Part shown: one piece after another, positions 1-6,461 of the stretch
Layout of the letters: each line of letters opens with the position of its first letter
How positions within the stretch are numbered: position 1 is the first letter of the stretch
From: Candidatus Kuenenia stuttgartensis
GTDB taxonomy: Bacteria > Planctomycetota > Planctomycetia > Isosphaerales > Isosphaeraceae
Reading direction: 5' to 3'
Length of the DNA stretch: 7,506 bases
Assembly (NCBI GenBank): GCA_945872325.1
Contig: CAMBZY010000154.1
Location: 1 to 7,506, forward strand
The notes under the pieces: generated by a model
Told to the model about the DNA's origin: nothing
The model's input: the letters and a program-made list of their open reading frames with translations, nothing else
Database searches by the model: none
Program-made: the position numbers and the translations under genes

Positions 1-61
1 CCATGAAATTAAAACGATCCACAGATTAGACAATGTTCGGCAGGATCTTTTTCGGTTTTGA

Positions 62-90
62 TCGACACATATCAGTTATTAGGATATCAT
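62..90 (+). promoter_or_regulatory. candidate sigma-70-type promoter for holA
   Basis: TCGACA at 62-67 matches the -35 consensus at 5 of 6 bases. TATCAT at 85-90 matches the -10 consensus at 5 of 6. The spacer is exactly 17 bases. Transcription would begin near 97 and leave a leader of about 35 bases before the GTG start of holA. The position suits a promoter for holA and the small gene behind it. Matches of this quality also arise by chance in AT-rich intergenic DNA, and planctomycete promoters are poorly characterised, so this is only a candidate. Confidence 0.35.
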
Positions 91-133
91 TGAACAAACA
101 TGCGAAACTTGAAATTCCGGAGAGTGACCAGAA

Positions 134-1156
134 GTGGCGATACTTGCTCTAGACTTGCTGAAAAAGCCTGACATTTTAACCATCAAGCCTATTTATGTGG
201 TCATGGGTGAGGATGCTTTCTTACGCGCTGAGTCGATTGTTGCCATCGAGAAGCTGACTTTCGCTGAAGATTCGGAGCGGATGGGGTTGACGAAAAAGTC
301 GGGTGATAGTGCGATTCTTGCGGATGTTTTGGATGAACTCGCCACCCAATCGTTTTTTTCCCCCAAGCGCATGGTCGCCCTTGATCCTGCTGACGCATTC
401 ATCACAAAGCATCGGGCCGAGCTTGAAAAATATGCACAGAGGCCTTGTCAGGGCAGTGTTTTAGTACTGGCTGCCAAGCTTTTTCCAGCCAGTACAAAGC
501 TCTATAAGTTCGTGGATAGCGTAGGACTTTTGATTGACGCCAGACCGCCCAATGTCGGTGAGATGGTGAGCTGGGTGATGGGCCGGGCCGCGCTTCATCA
601 GACCAAGATTGATCGAGACGCCGCTGTGCTTATGACCGAACTTGTCGGCCCTGAGGCTGGCCTTCTGGATCAGGAACTTGAGAAGCTGGCGATTGCGACC
701 CATGACGGTAAAAAAAGTGTGATCAAACGCGACGACGTGGCCAGGTACGTCCACTCTGGCCAGGCCGATTCCGTCTGGAACATGATCGAGCGAGCCACCA
801 CGGGCAATTCCGCTCAGGCTTTGGCCGATCTGGACGCTCTGATTTCGTCCGGAGAGAATCCCGTCGGGCTACTCGCCGCGATGTCTGTCACATTACGTAA
901 GCTCAATCATGCCGGTTTGTTACGTCATAGAAAGGTTGAAGCTCAAGAGGCATTCCGCGAAGCTGGTTTTCCAGGGTTCCAGAAAGTGATTGATGCCGGA
1001 ATTGCGCAGCATCGCCACCTTGGGCCAAGGCGTGTGAATGACTTGCCGGGCGTGTTGATTCAGGCGGATCTGGACTTAAAGGGCTGGTCAGATCTGACTC
1101 CAAGAACCGTCATGGAACGTCTGATCGTCAAATTGGCCCAACCACGTCAGGACTGA
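134..1156 (+). CDS. holA: DNA polymerase III subunit delta (HolA)
   Basis: This is the delta subunit of the DNA polymerase III clamp loader, which binds and opens the beta sliding clamp during loading onto primed DNA. It acts in the cytoplasm within the delta/gamma(tau)/delta-prime complex. The 340-residue length is usual for the family. The N-terminus has the typical strand ending in PIYVVMGEDAFLRAE (about residues 19-33), which matches the family's 'vyllyGdD.fL..E' pattern. A central segment, GLLDQELEKLAIA (about 175-187), matches the conserved EleKLa helix of the AAA+-like middle domain. The alpha-helical C-terminal domain continues to LDLKGWSDLTPRTVMERLIVKLA. The start is GTG: a TGA at 125-127 in the same frame excludes anything further upstream, and GGAG at 119-122 lies 11 bases before it. 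The next gene begins six bases after the stop, so the two are probably cotranscribed. Delta proteins diverge strongly in sequence, but the overall pattern is clear. Confidence 0.9.
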   Translation: MAILALDLLKKPDILTIKPIYVVMGEDAFLRAESIVAIEKLTFAEDSERMGLTKKSGDSAILADVLDELATQSFFSPKRMVALDPADAFITKHRAELEKYAQRPCQGSVLVLAAKLFPASTKLYKFVDSVGLLIDARPPNVGEMVSWVMGRAALHQTKIDRDAAVLMTELVGPEAGLLDQELEKLAIATHDGKKSVIKRDDVARYVHSGQADSVWNMIERATTGNSAQALADLDALISSGENPVGLLAAMSVTLRKLNHAGLLRHRKVEAQEAFREAGFPGFQKVIDAGIAQHRHLGPRRVNDLPGVLIQADLDLKGWSDLTPRTVMERLIVKLAQPRQD

Positions 1157-1162
1157 CCCGGA

Positions 1163-1453
1163 ATGTCATTACCACACAAATCACGGTTTCAAGGGCTGGA
1201 TCACTGTTCAGCGAAAGCCGATGAAATTCTGGCTGGGCCGCTGTCCGATGGCTCGCAATGGCCGGATGACCGCCGATGGTGGCTTCAACTTGGTTTCAAC
1301 CTCGGCAGGTTCAGCGAGCTTTCAGGTGAAGGCCGTTCCGTTTGGGACAACTGGAAAGAGGCCATTGAAACCAAAGACTTCAACCGGCTTGAGCAATTGG
1401 TCAAACAGATGAAAGACCTTGCTGTCGAAGAGAATTTAAGAGAGTCGGATTGA
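1163..1453 (+). CDS. small hypothetical protein downstream of holA
   Basis: This 96-residue protein belongs to no family I recognise. It is soluble and charged, with no signal peptide or membrane segment. The first half is rich in tryptophan and glycine (QWPDDRRWWLQLGFNLGRF, about residues 32-50). The second half looks like an amphipathic helix (WDNWKEAIETKDFNRLEQLVKQMKDLAVEE). Its ATG lies six bases after the holA stop. It has only a weak Shine-Dalgarno-like GGA immediately upstream, so translation is probably coupled to holA. Coding character is supported by the tight spacing and by the absence of a comparable alternative: the other forward ORF here (1221-1412) is a shorter frame inside it. 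It may be a lineage-specific accessory protein, but the sequence gives no indication of its function. Confidence 0.7.
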   Translation: MSLPHKSRFQGLDHCSAKADEILAGPLSDGSQWPDDRRWWLQLGFNLGRFSELSGEGRSVWDNWKEAIETKDFNRLEQLVKQMKDLAVEENLRESD

Positions 1454-1532
1454 GCGAATCGGCGGTTTCAGGCATAGTAGTCAAATCTCGACTTGCTTCG
1501 CATTTTCTGATTGGATCAAGGATCGTTCCACA

Positions 1533-3047
1533 ATGCATACCAGATTGCTCCGCATCGTCATTTGCAGGCTGGCATTTGCCACCTTGATCACGACTTGTTT
1601 CTCTGCTGTCCAGGCGCAGGAGAACGCTCCATCACAAGAGTCATGGGACGCGATTTTTATTGGAGGCAAGCGGGTAGGCTCGGTTTATACGAAGGTCACT
1701 CCTCTTGAAGAGAAATCGAAGAAGTACCTGCGTGTAGAAGTCACTACGAGCCTTTCTTTTAAGAGACTTAACGACGCTGTGACCATGCGTCAGCGATTTG
1801 GAACGATCGAAACACCTGAAGGTGAAGTCCTGCGAATCGACACCCGCACAAACAGTGGCGGGGGAGAGATGCGGACCTTTGGCGATCTGGACGAATCCGG
1901 CTCGCTCAATCTGACCATGGAAGGCAATGGCCAGAAAAAGACGGAAAAAGTCGCCTGGAACAAGGATGTGAGAGGCCCATATGCCGTGGAGCAGAGTCTG
2001 GCACGTTCATTGATTAAGCCTGGCGAGGAACGAACCCTGAAAAGCTACGTGCCAGACCTCAATAAAATCATTACCATCAAGCTCTTATCGCAAAAGATCG
2101 AGCCTGTGGAGCTGGGTGGAGGGATCAAGCGCGACCTCCTGCGGGTGGATTCGCAAGTGACCACTCCCGATGATCGCAGAATGCCTGAGCTTGACACCAC
2201 TTATTGGGTGGATGAAGGTGGCCAGATCCTGAAGACGTTCACGGATGCATTTGGTGGTTACATCACGTATCGAACCACGAAAGCCAGTGCTGAGGCTCCG
2301 ATTACGTCTGAGCGACTGGACCTGCTGGCGACTTCGATCATCAAAACCAGCACCCCGATCAAGAGCAGCGAGACAGTGCGTCAGGCGAAATACGCCTTGA
2401 AGTCGAACGATATCGCGCTTAAGGAATTGCTCCCTGACGACATTCGACAGAAGCTGTTGCCGAATGCGGATGGGAAGACGGGAACCATGGAAGTGACCAC
2501 TCAGGACCGTTCCTCAGGCAATCAAGGGCCAGAGAAGGTGGCGGATGAATACTTTCAGCCATCTCCGTTGATCAATTCCGACGATTCGCGAGTTCAGGAG
2601 ATCACAAAAACGGCGACCCGTGGAGTGACCGACGAATGGGACAAGGTGGTGGCTCTGAACAACTGGGTCTCACGCAACTTGCGACGCAAGAACTTTGCCG
2701 TGGCGTTTGCACCGGCTTCATCCGTGGCCCGCAACCTTTCGGGCGACTGCACTGAACACAGCGTTTTGCTGGCCGCCTTGTGCCGCGCCGCTGGAGTAGC
2801 GACAAAGACTGTTGTAGGGGTTGTTTATGTCGATAGTCTCGGCGGATTTGGATTCCATATGTGGAACGAAGTTTATGTGAATCGGCGCTGGGTGGCCGTA
2901 GATGCGACGTTCAGGCAGTCAGAGGTCGATGCCACTCACATCAAACTTGGCGAGGCAAGCCTTGCCAGTGTTGCGCCTTACGAGTCGTTTCTGACAGTGG
3001 TTCGAGTCTTCAATAAGCTGACGATTGAACCCTTAGAAACCCAGTAA
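1533..3047 (+). CDS. secreted transglutaminase-like domain protein
   Basis: This 504-residue exported protein has a C-terminal transglutaminase-like (papain-fold) domain. Residues 1-28 form a Sec signal peptide: arginines at 4, 7 and 12, a hydrophobic core, and probable signal peptidase I cleavage after AVQA. The middle, about residues 35-350, is beta-rich and of unknown fold, starting with a 'GGKRVGSVYTKV' strand. The catalytic triad is intact: C406 in GDCTEH, H442 in FGFHMWNEV and D457 in WVAVDATF. Proteins of this class may act as peptidases, amidases or cross-linking enzymes at the cell envelope; the substrate cannot be told from sequence. The ATG is preceded by AAGGA at 1518-1522, and a 79-base gap separates it from the upstream gene, so it may have its own promoter, although I see no convincing one. 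A 128-base gap follows before the shc start. I see no functional tie to either holA or the hopanoid genes. Confidence 0.85.
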   Translation: MHTRLLRIVICRLAFATLITTCFSAVQAQENAPSQESWDAIFIGGKRVGSVYTKVTPLEEKSKKYLRVEVTTSLSFKRLNDAVTMRQRFGTIETPEGEVLRIDTRTNSGGGEMRTFGDLDESGSLNLTMEGNGQKKTEKVAWNKDVRGPYAVEQSLARSLIKPGEERTLKSYVPDLNKIITIKLLSQKIEPVELGGGIKRDLLRVDSQVTTPDDRRMPELDTTYWVDEGGQILKTFTDAFGGYITYRTTKASAEAPITSERLDLLATSIIKTSTPIKSSETVRQAKYALKSNDIALKELLPDDIRQKLLPNADGKTGTMEVTTQDRSSGNQGPEKVADEYFQPSPLINSDDSRVQEITKTATRGVTDEWDKVVALNNWVSRNLRRKNFAVAFAPASSVARNLSGDCTEHSVLLAALCRAAGVATKTVVGVVYVDSLGGFGFHMWNEVYVNRRWVAVDATFRQSEVDATHIKLGEASLASVAPYESFLTVVRVFNKLTIEPLETQ

Positions 3048-3175
3048 AATCGCACTCAATCGTCAAAGATTCCCAGGTCAGGGCCAAATTCACAGTTAAA
3101 ATCCGCATAAGCGTTCGATTCGGACTTGTGGATTCAGCTTGGAACTGATAAAAACATAAATTCCAGAACAAGGAA

Positions 3176-5296
3176 GTGAAGCACAAGTCGCTTTACTGGC
3201 ATTCGACCAGCAAAGTTAGTGATGAGATTTGTGGCAATCACATGGCCCGTGACATTAAGGCGATCGATCAAACTATGCCTGTTCAGCTGACTCTGCCTGA
3301 AATTGGCCAATCGACCGAACTGAATGGAAAATTTGATTCACGATCAATCGATGAATCGATTGACTCGGCCATCGCGTGGCTGCTGAAAGAGCAAAAGTCG
3401 GATGGACACTGGTGCGCAGAACTCGAAGGCGACACCATTCTGGAATCCGAATATATCCTGCTCATGGCCTATTTGGGCCGGCATAAGTCGCAGGAATGCG
3501 TCCGATCTGCAAAGTACATGCTCACGCTTCAGAACAGCGAAGGTGGGTGGTCGATCTATCCAGGTGGGCCGACCGAGCATTCCGCCACTGTAAAAGCGTA
3601 TTACGCTTTGAAACTGGCCGGTTTTTCGATCGACGAACCAAGAATGGTCAAAGCCCGCGAGCTGATCCTATCTCACGGTGGGGCCATGCGATGCAACAGT
3701 TTTACGCGATTTTATCTCGCCCTGCTCGGCCAGATCCCTTACAGTGACACCCCTTGCGTACCCCCTGAGCTGATCTTCCTGCCCAAAAAGCTCCCATTCT
3801 CGATCTGGGCCATGTCCGCGTGGACTCGGGACATGGTGGTGGCCCTTTCGATCATGTCTGCCCTCAAGCCGTGCCGTAAACTGGTTGGTGCAGAGGCGAT
3901 CGAAGAGCTGTTTGTCCCAGGCGTGAAATCGACTCCTGACCTTGGCCCCAAAGGCCTGACCTGGAAACGGTTCTTTTACTATGCTGACAAGGGCTTGAAA
4001 GTCTACGAGAAAGTGGCTCCGAAGTTTATCCGAGGCCGTGCTGTGACAGCATGTAAGCGTTGGATGCTGGAGCACATGGAGAATTCTGACGGATTTGGAG
4101 CCATCTTCCCACCGATGGTCTACACGGTGATCGCCCTCAAGGCACTGGGCTATTCGGACGACCACTCGCTGCAGCAATGGGCACTGAGCAAGCTCGAAGA
4201 GCTTTTGATCGAAGAAAAAGGCCTGATTCGAATCCAGCCCTGCTTCTCGCCAGTCTGGGACACGGCGATAGCTGCCATTGGTGTCTCCGACGGAGATCTA
4301 TCTGGCGAGCACGAGTCGATGAAAAAGGCGACCCGTTGGCTTCTCGACAAAGAGATTCGAGTCAAAGGTGACTGGCAGTTTCGTGGCCCTAAAAATGTCG
4401 AGCCGACCGGCTGGCACTTCCAATACGCCAACCAGTTTTATGCCGATATTGACGACACCGCCATGGTCCTTCTGGCCCTTCAGCGCGGCCCCAAGGCCGA
4501 TTCCGAAGAGATCCAAGCCGCAACTCGCCGAGGCGTGGCCTGGCTTTTGGGCATGCAGAATCGTGATGGGGGCTGGGCCGCTTTTGATATCAACATTGAT
4601 AATGAAGTGCTGACACAGGTTCCATTTGCAGATCATAACGCCATGCTTGATCCAAGCTGTGTGGATATCACTCTGCGGATTGTCGAACTACTGGGTGTGC
4701 TGGGATATGATCGCAATCACCCTTCGATTCTGAAGGCACTGGACTATCTCTGGAAAACCCAGGAACCGGAAGGCTGCTGGTTCGGCCGCTGGGGTGTGAA
4801 TTACATCTATGGCACCTGGCAGGCTTTACAGGGCCTGAAGGCGATTGGATTCCCGTTAGACGACCCTCGTGTCCAGAAAGCTGTATCATGGCTTAAAGCT
4901 GTACAGCAAGCGGATGGAAGCTGGGGGGAAACCTGTGCCAGCTATGACGACCCCTCGTTAAAAGGGACCGGCACGGCCACAGCCTCTCAAACAGCCTGGG
5001 CACTTTTGGGTTTGATCTCAGCGGGTGAGGAGCAGAGCGGGGCGGTTCAACGAGGCGTCGGCTGGCTTCAAACCCACCAATCAGATGATGGTGTCTGGAA
5101 CGAGCCTGAGTTCACCGGCACAGGCTTCCCCAAGGTCTTTTATCTCAAATACCACTACTATCGAGCTTATTTCCCGTTGATGGCTCTAGGCCGATATCGC
5201 AAAGCCCTTGGTGGTTTGAGCGAACCGAAACAAACCGAAACAGAAGCGATTGGCGAGCGGGCTCGACAAGTTGCTTCCCCCCTTGGTCAATCGTAG
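3176..5296 (+). CDS. shc: squalene-hopene cyclase
   Basis: This enzyme cyclises squalene to hopene (diploptene) and hopanol in one protonation-driven cascade, as a monotopic protein on the inner face of the membrane. The acid motif DIDD is at residues 424-427, equivalent to D374-D377 of the Alicyclobacillus enzyme by my hand alignment. QW repeats are plain: QKSDGHW (73-79), QNSEGGW (119-125), QNRDGGW (461-467), QEPEGCW (529-535), QADGSW (578-583) and a degenerate one ending at W641. TGTGFP is at 647-652, and FGRWGVNYIYGT follows W535. R501 sits where Alicyclobacillus has H451; Arg is common there in Gram-negative cyclases. The start is uncertain. GTG at 3176 is the first possible codon after a TAA at 3149 and gives 706 residues, but AAGGA ends only one base before it. 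ATG at 3242 or 3275 would give 684 or 673 residues, nearer the usual 630-680. The 3048-3175 gap shows no convincing promoter or terminator. Confidence 0.95.
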   Translation: MKHKSLYWHSTSKVSDEICGNHMARDIKAIDQTMPVQLTLPEIGQSTELNGKFDSRSIDESIDSAIAWLLKEQKSDGHWCAELEGDTILESEYILLMAYLGRHKSQECVRSAKYMLTLQNSEGGWSIYPGGPTEHSATVKAYYALKLAGFSIDEPRMVKARELILSHGGAMRCNSFTRFYLALLGQIPYSDTPCVPPELIFLPKKLPFSIWAMSAWTRDMVVALSIMSALKPCRKLVGAEAIEELFVPGVKSTPDLGPKGLTWKRFFYYADKGLKVYEKVAPKFIRGRAVTACKRWMLEHMENSDGFGAIFPPMVYTVIALKALGYSDDHSLQQWALSKLEELLIEEKGLIRIQPCFSPVWDTAIAAIGVSDGDLSGEHESMKKATRWLLDKEIRVKGDWQFRGPKNVEPTGWHFQYANQFYADIDDTAMVLLALQRGPKADSEEIQAATRRGVAWLLGMQNRDGGWAAFDINIDNEVLTQVPFADHNAMLDPSCVDITLRIVELLGVLGYDRNHPSILKALDYLWKTQEPEGCWFGRWGVNYIYGTWQALQGLKAIGFPLDDPRVQKAVSWLKAVQQADGSWGETCASYDDPSLKGTGTATASQTAWALLGLISAGEEQSGAVQRGVGWLQTHQSDDGVWNEPEFTGTGFPKVFYLKYHYYRAYFPLMALGRYRKALGGLSEPKQTETEAIGERARQVASPLGQS
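3344..3363 (+). repeat. perfect 8-bp inverted repeat in the shc 5' coding region
   Basis: Arms TCAATCGA (3344-3351) and TCGATTGA (3356-3363) are exact reverse complements around a 4-base TGAA loop. They lie inside shc, in a stretch encoding two SID tripeptides (SIDESIDS, residues 57-64), just before the conserved cyclase core. In mRNA this could form a compact hairpin about 70-190 bases after the possible start codons. The simplest explanation is the repeated amino-acid motif combined with TCGAT-rich codons. A regulatory role is only a possibility. Confidence 0.5.
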
Positions 5297-5321
5297 AAGA
5301 CGTACTCTCAGACTTTTGATC

Positions 5322-5353
5322 GATTCCAGGGTTTGTTTCCAGGCCCGGGAATC
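5322..5353 (+). other. imperfect hairpin in the shc-hpnH gap
   Basis: GATTCC (5322-5327) pairs with GGAATC (5348-5353). After one A/G mismatch, GGG (5329-5331) pairs with CCC (5344-5346) around a 12-base loop. It begins 25 bases after the shc stop, in the 138-base gap before hpnH. No run of T follows, so it does not look like a standard intrinsic terminator. It could be an mRNA-processing or stability element between shc and hpnH, or chance pairing in GC-rich DNA. The rest of the gap holds only the hpnH ribosome binding site as a recognisable element. Confidence 0.35.
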
Positions 5354-5434
5354 TAGGCCCAAGCAATTCGCGGAAACCTTCAGATCCATTTCGAATTGTG
5401 ACTCATACGCCCTGGAAGGATAACGGCGAAAACC

Positions 5435-6436
5435 ATGCGATTTCCTCTGTCGATGACAATGCGGATTGGTTCCTATGTGGCCCGCAAGAAGCTGGTCGGG
5501 GCCAAGAAATACCCGATGGTGCTGATGCTTGAGCCTCTGCACGCCTGTAACCTGACATGCACGGGCTGTGGTCGGATCCGCGAATATGACACGCACATCA
5601 AAGAGCGTCTTTCGATTCAGGAATGCCTTGACTCTGTCGACGAATGCGAAGCCCCGGTGGTTTCCATCTGTGGTGGAGAACCCCTGATCTATCCCGGGAT
5701 TGGCGAACTGACGGCCAAGATTCTCGAACGCGGCAAAGTGGTTTATCTCTGCACCAACGGGATGTTCATCCGCAAGAAGATTGGGGAGTTCAAGCCTTCC
5801 AACCGGTTCTTCTGGAATGTCCACCTCGACGGACTCAAAGCATCGCACGACCTGGCTGTGGAACGCGATGGGGTATACGACGAAGCTATTGACGGAATCA
5901 AATGTGCAAAAGAGCAAGGCTTTCTGGTCTGCTCCAACACCACCGTCTTCACCGAGACGGACATGGGCGAACTCGACCAACTCTTCACACACCTGACAAG
6001 CCTTGGTGTGGATGGGTTTATGATCGCCCCAGGCTATGAATATTCGGCCGTTGAAGTGCGCGAGATTTTCCTCAACCGAGAGATGATCCGCACCAAGTTC
6101 AAGCAGGCTGAAGCCATGTTCAAGAAGCATAAATTCAACACCTCGCCCATCTATCTGGAATTTCTCCAGGGCAAGCGCGAGATGCAGTGTACCGCCTGGG
6201 CCAGCCCCACCCGGAACATTGCCGGCTGGAAAGGCCCGTGTTATCTGATTACAGATATCCACCACAAAAGCTATAATGACCTGATCAACAATACGGACTG
6301 GGACCAGTACGGCTACGGCAAGGACCCGCGCTGCGAAAACTGTATGTCGCACGTGGGTTATGAAGTGGCGGCGGCCGTGGGTGTGAATAACAAGCTGGGC
6401 GATACCTTCAAGATGCTCGCCTGGCAGTTCCTATGA
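5435..6436 (+). CDS. hpnH: adenosylhopane synthase, radical SAM (HpnH)
   Basis: HpnH adds the 5'-deoxyadenosyl radical of SAM to diploptene to form adenosylhopane, the first side-chain step toward C35 bacteriohopanepolyols. The radical SAM motif is C38-x3-C42-x2-C45 in HACNLTCTGCGRI. Family hallmarks follow: SICGGEPLIYPGIGE (SAM-binding GGEP), YLCTN with C106, and NVHLDGL. C106 falls at the same number as the conserved cysteine that, as I recall, was implicated in the final radical-quenching step of this enzyme. The C-terminal part resembles the DUF3463 region, with CTAWASPTRN (C252), GPCYL (C269) and CENCMSHVGYE (C300, C303). V307 replaces a cysteine that I remember in proteobacterial relatives. 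The length of 333 residues is usual. GGAAGGA at 5414-5420 supports the ATG, although the 14-base spacing is long. The gene follows shc in pathway order, and the phosphorylase gene begins 25 bases after its stop. Confidence 0.95.
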   Translation: MRFPLSMTMRIGSYVARKKLVGAKKYPMVLMLEPLHACNLTCTGCGRIREYDTHIKERLSIQECLDSVDECEAPVVSICGGEPLIYPGIGELTAKILERGKVVYLCTNGMFIRKKIGEFKPSNRFFWNVHLDGLKASHDLAVERDGVYDEAIDGIKCAKEQGFLVCSNTTVFTETDMGELDQLFTHLTSLGVDGFMIAPGYEYSAVEVREIFLNREMIRTKFKQAEAMFKKHKFNTSPIYLEFLQGKREMQCTAWASPTRNIAGWKGPCYLITDIHHKSYNDLINNTDWDQYGYGKDPRCENCMSHVGYEVAAAVGVNNKLGDTFKMLAWQFL

Positions 6437-6461
6437 TCATTCAGGGTGAATGGGGTAACGC

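Noticed and set aside
2..61. A forward frame open from the window edge to TGA at 59-61, possibly the tail of an upstream gene
   Set aside because: Only 19 codons are visible and they resemble nothing I know. An open stretch this short is expected by chance.
1454..1532. GATT/AATC pairing around the stop of the small gene as a terminator
   Set aside because: The stem is only four base pairs and no T-tract follows.
1533..1616. A lipoprotein signal in the transglutaminase-like protein, with Cys at residue 22 after ITT
   Set aside because: ITTC does not fit a lipobox well (no Gly/Ala/Ser just before the Cys), whereas AVQA at residues 25-28 is a good signal peptidase I site.
3048..3175. Possible promoter elements for shc (TTCACA at 3089-3094, GATAAA at 3147-3152, CATAAA at 3155-3160)
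   Set aside because: No pair of elements has an acceptable 16-18 base spacing with good matches at both boxes, so I could not support a specific promoter.
3668..4177. A 169-codon minus-strand open frame inside shc, with several shorter ones nearby
   Set aside because: It lies entirely opposite conserved cyclase sequence, has no domain signal, and shows no ribosome binding site that stands out.
5186..6352. A 388-codon open frame on the minus strand across the end of shc and most of hpnH
   Set aside because: It is antisense to two genes with unmistakable catalytic motifs, and its translation shows no recognisable domain. Long antisense frames are common opposite GC-biased genes.
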